From contig CALMBI010000009.1 in NCBI GenBank assembly GCA_937860115.1, forward strand, positions 1 to 15,481: 15,481 bases of DNA, in the 5' to 3' direction. The DNA comes from an uncultured Arcobacter sp. (GTDB taxonomy: Bacteria > Campylobacterota > Campylobacteria > Campylobacterales > Arcobacteraceae). Shown one piece after another: positions 7,584-13,634 of this stretch; positions within the stretch are counted from its first letter, which is position 1, and each line of letters begins with the position of its first letter. Made by a program: the position numbers and the translations under genes. Under the pieces are notes generated by a model. The model did not search any database and had not been told where the DNA came from. It saw only the letters and a program-made list of their open reading frames with translations.

Positions 7584-9038
7584 TTATCTTCTTCTTTTTG
7601 GTGAAGTATCCCCTAAAATAGCTCCTAAAATCCCTCTTACTATTTGTCTGCCAACTTGTGAACCGATCGCTCTAGCTGCACTTGAAGCAAATGCACCTAA
7701 CACTTTTCCAATCTCACTACTTTCCTCTTTTTTCTCATATGTATCTGCAATATCACTATCAATTTGATTTTGTTTCATTGCTTTTGCACTCAAAATCTCA
7801 TATGCTGATTCTCTATCTATCTCTTGTTCATAAACACCAAAAATTACAGAATTTTTGATATGTTCTTTTATCTCTACCTCTTCAAGTGGAGAAAATGCGC
7901 TTTGTGGAGGATAGATAAATGCCCTTTGAACAAATTGAGGAGTAGCATTGCTATCAAGTGTCGAAATCATCGCTTCTCCAACACCAAGTGCTAAAAGTGA
8001 CTCTTCAACATCATCCCCTTTTTCTTGTCTAAAAGAGGCTGCTATTGCTTTGATTGATTTTTGATCTTTTGGTGTGTAGGCTCTTAAAGCATGAACAAAT
8101 TTATTTCCAAGTTGCCCCAAAACATCATCAGGGATATCAAGAGGGGACTGACTGATAAAATAGACCCCTACACCTTTTGATCGTATCAGTCGCACCACTT
8201 GCTCTATTTTATCAAGCAAACTTTTTGGAGCATTATCAAAAAGTAAATGTGCTTCATCAAAAAAGAAAACAAACTTAGGTTTCTCAACATCTCCAACCTC
8301 TGGAAGCTTTTCAAAAAGTTCTGAGAGTAACCAGAGTAAAAATGAAGAATAAAGCTTAGGAGAGTTAATAAGTGTTGTAGCATTGAGAAGATTGATCACA
8401 CCTTTTTGCCCCTCTGTTTGTAAAAAATCATCAATATCAAGTGCAGGTTCACCAAAAAAGCTATCAGCACCCTCATTTTCTAAAACTATCAAAGCTCTTA
8501 AAATCGCTCCAACACTTGCAGCTGAAATATTTCCATATTCACTTTTTAAAGTTGCACTATTTTCACTGACAAAATTTAGCATCGCTTTTAAATCTTTTGT
8601 ATCTAAAAGAAGGAGCCCATTATCATCTGCAATCTTAAAAACAATACTCAGCACTTGTCCTTGTGTTTCATTGAGACCTAAAACTTGTGAAAGTAACAAT
8701 GGTCCCATATCTGAAATAGTAGTATGAATCGGATGACCATTTTTTCCATACAAATCCCAAAGCATCAAAGGGAAACTATCAAAACTAAAATCCTCTAATC
8801 CCATAGACTCAAGTCTTTTTTCTAGTTTTGGTGTGAGTGTATTTGCTTTTGCAAAACCACTCAAATCCCCTTTCACATCAGCTAAAAAAACAGGTACTCC
8901 ATTGTTACTAAAAAGTTCTGCTAAAACTTTGAGTGTCACTGTTTTTCCAGTCCCAGTAGCCCCAGCGATAAGCCCATGACGATTTGCCACACTCAAATCA
9001 AAATCTATCTCATTTACACTATTTTTTGCAACAATCAT
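7584..9038 (-). CDS. HerA-like ATPase of the DUF853 (YjgR) family
   Basis: A cytoplasmic P-loop ATPase of the HerA/FtsK group. Residues 16-33 read VANRHGLIAGATGTGKT, the signature start of DUF853 proteins, with Walker A at 26-33. KGDLSG follows at 56-61. Walker B is FVFFFDEAHLLF (about 255-266), and sensor motif YFISQSP lies further on. The tail (GSQVGRQIVRGILGAILG) is the Gly/Ile-rich end typical of the family and finishes in a basic KRRR. The cellular role of YjgR-type proteins is not settled. I chose the ATG at 9036-9038 because GGGGAG lies seven bases upstream and the spacing to ANRHG matches relatives. The longer frame to ATG 9053 or TTG 9065 has no good ribosome site, and the TTG falls in a hairpin loop. 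Confidence 0.92.
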   Translation of the reverse strand: MIVAKNSVNEIDFDLSVANRHGLIAGATGTGKTVTLKVLAELFSNNGVPVFLADVKGDLSGFAKANTLTPKLEKRLESMGLEDFSFDSFPLMLWDLYGKNGHPIHTTISDMGPLLLSQVLGLNETQGQVLSIVFKIADDNGLLLLDTKDLKAMLNFVSENSATLKSEYGNISAASVGAILRALIVLENEGADSFFGEPALDIDDFLQTEGQKGVINLLNATTLINSPKLYSSFLLWLLSELFEKLPEVGDVEKPKFVFFFDEAHLLFDNAPKSLLDKIEQVVRLIRSKGVGVYFISQSPLDIPDDVLGQLGNKFVHALRAYTPKDQKSIKAIAASFRQEKGDDVEESLLALGVGEAMISTLDSNATPQFVQRAFIYPPQSAFSPLEEVEIKEHIKNSVIFGVYEQEIDRESAYEILSAKAMKQNQIDSDIADTYEKKEESSEIGKVLGAFASSAARAIGSQVGRQIVRGILGAILGDTSPKRRR

Positions 9039-9054
9039 CCTTTTACTCCCCATA

Positions 9055-9080
9055 TTAATTGGCAAATCTTAACCAATTAA
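9055..9080. promoter_or_regulatory. Perfect 8-bp inverted repeat, operator or 5' stem-loop of the HerA-like gene
   Basis: TTAATTGG (9055-9062) and CCAATTAA (9073-9080) are exact reverse complements with a 10-base spacer. The site lies between a minus-strand TATACT (9088-9093) and the GGGGAG ribosome site (9047-9052). It could therefore bind a dimeric repressor or form a stem at the extreme 5' end of the mRNA. It is AT-rich, so a stable RNA stem is less certain. Confidence 0.5.
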
Positions 9081-9087
9081 AATTTAG

Positions 9088-9093
9088 AGTATA
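9088..9093 (-). promoter_or_regulatory. Candidate -10 box for the HerA-like gene
   Basis: The minus strand reads TATACT here, 49 bases before the chosen ATG at 9038. The inverted repeat 9055-9080 would start at about the transcription start. Confidence 0.4.
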
Positions 9094-9127
9094 TTAAACA
9101 TGGGAGGTAAATTTTATCGTTTATTGG

Positions 9128-9133
9128 TATAAT
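9128..9133 (+). promoter_or_regulatory. Candidate ubiD promoter (-10 TATAAT)
   Basis: A perfect TATAAT preceded by TTGG, 28 bases before the TTG start at 9162 and followed by AAAGGA (9149-9154). There is no clear -35. Confidence 0.55.
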
Positions 9134-9161
9134 CTATCAAATTATCAAAAAGGATCATATC

Positions 9162-10988
9162 TTGTCATATACTGTGAATGAAACAATTAAGAAATTACAA
9201 GAAAACAATCTTCTTAAAATCATCTCTGAACCTCTAGATATCTACTTAGAGATTCCACATATTGCTTATATCGAAGTAAAAAAATCAAATAGTAAAGCGA
9301 TACTTTTTACCCATCCAATAGATAAAAAAACTGGTAAAAAATTTGATACTCCAGTTTTAATGAATGTTTTTTGTAACAATAAAGCAGTTGAACTTTTTAT
9401 AGGTGATGGAGATAAAATTGGTGCTGAAATAGAGGGGCTTTTAAAGATGAAGCCACCTCAAGGCTGGGCTGACAAACTAGCACTTTTTGGAAAGCTTTTT
9501 GATTTAAAAAATGTCCCACCTAAAAAACTATCTTGTAAAGGGATATGTCAAGAGATTATAAGACTTGGGCACGATGCAAAGCTCAGTGACCTTCCAATTT
9601 TGACTACTTGGGAACAAGATGGGGGAGCTTTTATCACTATGGGGCAAGTGTATACTACAAGTCTTGATGGAAAGATGAACAATGTAGGGATGTATCGACT
9701 ACAAGTTTACAATGATGGGCAACTTGGAATGCACTGGCAAATCCACAAAGATAGCAATCACTTCTTCCATGAATACAAAAAAGCTGGTAAAAAGATGCCT
9801 GTGAGCATTGGAATTGGTGGAGATCCTATGTATATTTGGTGTGGACAAGCACCCCTTCCTATAGGGATATTTGAGCTTATGCTCTATGGATTTGTCAAAA
9901 AAGAAAATGCAAAACTTGTCAAATCTATCACAAATGATATCTATGTACCACATGATGTTGATTTTGTAATCGAAGGTTTTGTGGATCCTGAAAAACTCAA
10001 AATCGAAGGACCTTTTGGAGATCATACTGGTTACTATACACTAGAAGAAGAATATCCAGTCCTTGACGTAACTTGTATCACAAGCAAAGAGCATCCTATT
10101 TTTGCAGCAACTGTTGTGGGTAAACCTCCTTTAGAAGATAAATATATGGGATATGCGACTGAGCGAATTTTCCTTCCACTTTTAAAAACAACAGCACCTG
10201 ATTTGATTGATTATTATATGCCTGAAAATGGTGTTTTTCACAATCTAATCTTAGCTAAAATCAATGTAAACTACCCAGGACATGCAAGCCAAATGATGCA
10301 TGCATTTTGGGGAGTTGGGCAAATGAGCTTTGTAAAACACGCTATTTTTGTAAGTGCTGAAGCTCCAACACTTCACGATGATGAAGCTATCACAAAATGG
10401 ATACTCAATCGAATTAATCCAGAGGAACTTCTAATCACAAGAGGTGTAGTTGATGCACTTGATCACTCTAGCCCAAAATTTGCAGTTGGTGGAAAATTAG
10501 GAATCGATTGTACAGGTGATGAGATCCAAAATAGTGGAATTATTGCACTTAGTGATGAAGAACTTCTTCATAAAATACAAAGTATCACAAACGAAGTTGT
10601 TGAACTTAGACAGTACTATACAGATACAAAAAATCCAATCACAGTGATAAGTGTCGAAAAAAATAGAAGCCAAAAAGAGCTTTTTGATGAGCTTAAAATT
10701 CTTTTCTTACATATCAAAATCTTAGTGATTATTGATGTTAAAAATAATCATCTTGATAATCCCTATATGCTCCTTTGGAGAGTTGTCAATAATATAGATA
10801 GCAATAGAGATATTTTTATAGAAGATAATCTAATAGGAATAGATGCGACCAATAAAAATAGTTTAGATGGGTTTACAAGAAGATGGCCAGATGATGTTAC
10901 TTGTACTGCAAGTGTTTTGGATGATTTAAGAACAAGAAATATTATTGATATCGATGATGAGTTTATTACAAAATGGGGATTAGTTTAA
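9162..10988 (+). CDS. ubiD: UbiD-family decarboxylase, menaquinone (futalosine pathway) type
   Basis: Prenylated-FMN-dependent aromatic decarboxylase. The UbiD family is shown by IGIGGDPMYIWCGQAPLP (about residues 217-234) and by EGPFGDHTGYYTLEEEYP (about 282-299), which carries active-site acidic residues. The 608-residue length with an extended C-terminal part is typical of the Campylobacterota/Actinobacteria group linked to decarboxylation of 1,4-dihydroxy-6-naphthoate in futalosine-type menaquinone synthesis, rather than E. coli UbiD (about 497). It needs prFMN made by a UbiX homologue, which is not in this window. The start is TTG, supported by AAGGA seven bases upstream, and relatives begin with a similar leader before KLQENNLLK. 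No ATG lies nearby. Assignment to the family is firm; the exact substrate is inferred. Confidence 0.93.
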   Translation: MSYTVNETIKKLQENNLLKIISEPLDIYLEIPHIAYIEVKKSNSKAILFTHPIDKKTGKKFDTPVLMNVFCNNKAVELFIGDGDKIGAEIEGLLKMKPPQGWADKLALFGKLFDLKNVPPKKLSCKGICQEIIRLGHDAKLSDLPILTTWEQDGGAFITMGQVYTTSLDGKMNNVGMYRLQVYNDGQLGMHWQIHKDSNHFFHEYKKAGKKMPVSIGIGGDPMYIWCGQAPLPIGIFELMLYGFVKKENAKLVKSITNDIYVPHDVDFVIEGFVDPEKLKIEGPFGDHTGYYTLEEEYPVLDVTCITSKEHPIFAATVVGKPPLEDKYMGYATERIFLPLLKTTAPDLIDYYMPENGVFHNLILAKINVNYPGHASQMMHAFWGVGQMSFVKHAIFVSAEAPTLHDDEAITKWILNRINPEELLITRGVVDALDHSSPKFAVGGKLGIDCTGDEIQNSGIIALSDEELLHKIQSITNEVVELRQYYTDTKNPITVISVEKNRSQKELFDELKILFLHIKILVIIDVKNNHLDNPYMLLWRVVNNIDSNRDIFIEDNLIGIDATNKNSLDGFTRRWPDDVTCTASVLDDLRTRNIIDIDDEFITKWGLV

Positions 10989-11004
10989 TTTAATCTATAC
11001 TCGT

Positions 11005-11010
11005 TACAAT
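11005..11010 (+). promoter_or_regulatory. Candidate -10 box for the H-NOX/kinase operon
   Basis: TACAAT within CGTTACAATTC, 23 bases before the ATG at 11034 and followed by AGGGAGAAA, a good ribosome binding site. The gap after ubiD is only 45 bases, so readthrough from ubiD is also possible. Confidence 0.4.
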
Positions 11011-11033
11011 TCAATTAAAAAAGGGAGAAAGTT

Positions 11034-11574
11034 ATGAAAGGTGTCGTTTTTATAGAATATATGGAAGTTTATTGAGGATCAATTTGGATACGATGTAGTG
11101 GATGAGATGATAGAAAAATCAGGTGTTTCTGGAGTCTATACACAAGCTGGAAATTATCAATTTAGCGAATTGTTTGCTATGATTCAAGCACTCTCGACTA
11201 TCGTCGATAAACCTATTGGATTTTTGGTGGAAGCTTTTGCAAAAAATCTTTTCCCAAAACTAGTCACGATCTATCCAAAACCGGTCCAAAGTTATGATAA
11301 TACTTTTGATTTTATCGCTCATGTTGATGATGTTGTACACCCTGAAGTAAAAAAATTGTATCCTGATACTGAGCTTCCTGAATTTGAACTTGTGAGTAGA
11401 ACAGAGAACGAGCTTGTAACGATCTATTCTTCTACAAAACCACTTATGGACCTTACACGAGGACTTATGATAGGTTGTGCTACATATTATAAAGAAAATC
11501 TTGATGTGCAGTATGAGATGCTTCCAAAAACTAGTCCAAAATTTCAAGCTAAATTTACTCTAAAAAAGATCTAA
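11034..11574 (+). pseudogene. hnoX: H-NOX heme NO/O2 sensor, frameshifted at codon 12
   Basis: A stand-alone H-NOX (HNOB) heme domain. ATG 11034 has AGGGAGA upstream and reads MKGVVFIEYME, then one surplus base (G11067) throws the frame into TGA at 11073-11075. Skipping that base continues as FIEDQFGYDVVDEM, exactly the family pattern, and runs clean to the TAA at 11574. The intact part alone begins at GTG 11098 (158 residues). In the repaired 179-residue numbering the heme-ligand histidine is H102 (DVVHPEVKKLYP). The YxSxR heme-propionate motif is Y131-S-S133-T-K135, with Lys for Arg. H-NOX proteins sense NO and control a partner kinase, and a histidine kinase follows after 6 bases. The shift may be a sequencing error, a real mutation, or phase variation. 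No long homopolymer sits at the site. Confidence 0.85.
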
Positions 11575-11580
11575 ACAAGT

Positions 11581-12471
11581 ATGACAATAGAAGAAGTTGA
11601 AGAGAAATGGAAAGCTAGACTTGAACGTGAACGAAAAGCACGTAAAGAGTCTGAAAGACTTTTAGAAAATAAAAGTGCTGAACTCTATGAACTCAATGTT
11701 TCGTTAGTCAAAAAAGTAGAAGAGGAGCTCGAAAAAAATAGAGAAAAAGAGCTTATTGTCTTCCAACAATCCAAAATGGCAGCGATGGGTGAGATGATAG
11801 GAAATATCGCTCATCAGTGGCGTCAACCACTCTCAGCTATCTCTTCAACAGCAAGCTCAAATATCATCCAACTAGAACTTGGTCTTACAAATGATAAAGA
11901 TCTTAAAAAATCTTTTGAAGATATATTAAACCACACAAGTTTTCTTTCAAGCACCATAGATGATTTTCGAAACTTTTTTAGAAATGAGAAAGAATTTTCA
12001 CATTTTTCTATCGGTAGTAGTATTGAAAAATGTCAAAATATTCTTACAGCTATTATCCATAATAGATCGATTCAAGTAGTTAAAAATATTGAAGATATCG
12101 AGCTCTTTAATCTTAAAAATGAGTTTATACAAGTGATACTCAATATTATCAAAAATGCGATCGATGCACTTTCAAATATTGAAGATGTCACCAAAAGATA
12201 TATTTTTATTGATGCTTTTAGAGAAGATAATAATGTTATATTACAAATTAAAGATACAGCTGTTGGGATTCCCGATCATATTATCCATAAAATCTTTGAG
12301 CCTTACTTTACTACAAAACACCAATCACAAGGGACAGGAATCGGTCTTTTTATGACTAATGAGATCATCGTCAAACATATGAAAGGGAGTATTACAGTAG
12401 AAAATCTTTCTACACAAATAGATGATGAAATACTTATAGGTGCTTCGTTTACTATTACGATTCCAACATAA
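11581..12471 (+). CDS. Soluble histidine kinase, probable H-NOX partner (HnoK-like)
   Basis: A 296-residue two-component sensor kinase without membrane segments. Residues 1-60 are a Glu/Lys/Arg-rich coiled coil. HisKA follows with the phospho-acceptor H78 in GNIAHQWRQPLSAIS. The HATPase_c domain shows the N box (N188-I-I-K-N192), G1 as DTAVGI (225-230), where DNGxGI/DNAGGI is usual, F box IFEPYFTTK (238-246) and G2 GTGIGLFMTN (251-260). Being cytosolic and six bases after an H-NOX gene, it fits HnoK kinases whose autophosphorylation is inhibited by NO-bound H-NOX. The receiver partner is not adjacent. The Shine-Dalgarno is poor (AAGAT), so translation may depend on the upstream gene, and the H-NOX frameshift could lower its expression. 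The Asn-to-Thr change in G1 is a point to test. Confidence 0.88.
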   Translation: MTIEEVEEKWKARLERERKARKESERLLENKSAELYELNVSLVKKVEEELEKNREKELIVFQQSKMAAMGEMIGNIAHQWRQPLSAISSTASSNIIQLELGLTNDKDLKKSFEDILNHTSFLSSTIDDFRNFFRNEKEFSHFSIGSSIEKCQNILTAIIHNRSIQVVKNIEDIELFNLKNEFIQVILNIIKNAIDALSNIEDVTKRYIFIDAFREDNNVILQIKDTAVGIPDHIIHKIFEPYFTTKHQSQGTGIGLFMTNEIIVKHMKGSITVENLSTQIDDEILIGASFTITIPT

Positions 12472-12473
12472 AT

Positions 12474-13634
12474 CTATTTACTAAATGCTATTTTTATTTT
12501 TTTGAGTGCTATTTTTAGCTCTTTTTTCGGTAGTGCTACATTCAATCTAAAACAATACTTTCCATTTTTACCAAATGTGATTCCATCATTCAATGCCACT
12601 TTTGCATTATTTAAAAGTTTCTCTTTGATTTGTTTGTGTTTCAGTCCTGTCTCTTTAAAATCGAGCCATACAAGATAAGTAGCTTCTACTTTCAAAACAT
12701 TTACGGATGGAAGATATTTTTTAAAAAACTTCTCTGTAAAAAAGATATTTTTTTTGAGATACACTAAAAGTTCTTCTAACCACACGCCACCTTCATCACT
12801 ATAACAACTTTGAATAACGGTATTTGAAAGTGTATTTAAAGAGGTAATATGGTGTTTTTTCGCATTTATTTTAAATTTTTCTATGATTGCATTATTTAGT
12901 GAAAATGCATATGAAGTATTAAATCCAGCAACATTAAAAGTTTTACTAGGGGCATTTAGTATTAAAGAAGTTGGATTAATAGTTGCAAATGAAGTAAATT
13001 TTGTAAATACTAAATCACTATGAATCTCATCAGATACCACTAATATATTATATTTTTTACAAATCTCATCAAGTTTTCTAAGTTCATTTTCACTCCAAAC
13101 TCTCCCTGCTGGATTGTGTGGAGAACAAAGGAGTAAAAGTTTTGTTTTTGATGTTATTTTAGATTCAAAGTCAAGAAAATCTATCTCATACTTTCCATCC
13201 TTTTGAACCAAATAAGATTCAATAAGTTCTCTATTAGAATCTTTTACAACACTAAAAAAGGGAAAATATACCGGTGGGAACACAACCACTTCATCACCAA
13301 TTTCACTAAATGTTTCAACAGCAATTTTAAGTGAAGGTACTACACCAGAACAAAATAAAATATCTTCTTTCTGAAGTTCTAAATTGTGTCTTTTTTGCCA
13401 ATTTATAACTGCTTCAAATGAATTTGAAGAAGGAATTTCATATCCATATATTTGTTGCTTTAGTTTTCTTTCAAGTGCTTTTTGGACAAATTTAGGTGTA
13501 GCAAAATCCATATCAGCAACCCAAAGGGGCTTTGCATCAGTTACTCCAAAATAACTTTGAAGTCCGTCATACTTCACACAGTCAGTTTCCATTCTATCTA
13601 TCTTTTTATCAAAATTGATAGAATCTTTTTTCAT
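12474..13634 (-). CDS. ovoB: PLP-dependent C-S lyase OvoB (ovothiol biosynthesis)
   Basis: Fold-type I PLP enzyme of the MalY/PatB cystathionine beta-lyase-like group, 386 residues from the ATG at 13632-13634. Visible: substrate-binding CSPHNPAGR, D202 in VVSDEIHSD (pyridine nitrogen contact) and the Schiff-base lysine K231 in APSKTFNVAG, plus a C-terminal FRLNVALP with the carboxylate-binding arginine. In ovothiol synthesis OvoB cleaves the sulfoxide made by OvoA to give 5-thiohistidine. The ATG overlaps the ovoA stop as ATGA, with GGGA six bases upstream. An in-frame TTG at 13646 lies within that ribosome site and is unlikely to be used. The OvoB label comes from this coupling; by sequence alone it would be a generic PatB-type lyase. 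Its stop codon is two bases from that of the convergent kinase. Confidence 0.86.
   Translation of the reverse strand: MKKDSINFDKKIDRMETDCVKYDGLQSYFGVTDAKPLWVADMDFATPKFVQKALERKLKQQIYGYEIPSSNSFEAVINWQKRHNLELQKEDILFCSGVVPSLKIAVETFSEIGDEVVVFPPVYFPFFSVVKDSNRELIESYLVQKDGKYEIDFLDFESKITSKTKLLLLCSPHNPAGRVWSENELRKLDEICKKYNILVVSDEIHSDLVFTKFTSFATINPTSLILNAPSKTFNVAGFNTSYAFSLNNAIIEKFKINAKKHHITSLNTLSNTVIQSCYSDEGGVWLEELLVYLKKNIFFTEKFFKKYLPSVNVLKVEATYLVWLDFKETGLKHKQIKEKLLNNAKVALNDGITFGKNGKYCFRLNVALPKKELKIALKKIKIAFSK

Noticed and set aside
8383..8727. Open frame of 114 codons antisense to the HerA-like ATPase
   Set aside because: Its Ser/Lys/Pro-rich translation is a mirror of the real gene's codon use; no promoter or ribosome site was seen.
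9699..10025. Open frame of 108 codons antisense to ubiD
   Set aside because: It is contained within conserved UbiD sequence, and its translation resembles no protein family.
11060..11080. Programmed ribosomal frameshift in the H-NOX gene
   Set aside because: There is no slippery heptamer or long homopolymer at the site and no obvious downstream hairpin; mutation or sequencing error is simpler.
11260..11547. Open frame antisense to the H-NOX gene
   Set aside because: The overlapping plus frame carries the conserved heme motifs; the antisense translation is Phe/Ile/Lys-rich noise.
12504..12527. Possible intrinsic terminator for the kinase inside the 3' end of ovoB (GCTA-TTTT-TAGC then T-run)
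   Set aside because: The stem has only four clean pairs plus a bulged extension, and such T-rich motifs are common by chance in this DNA.
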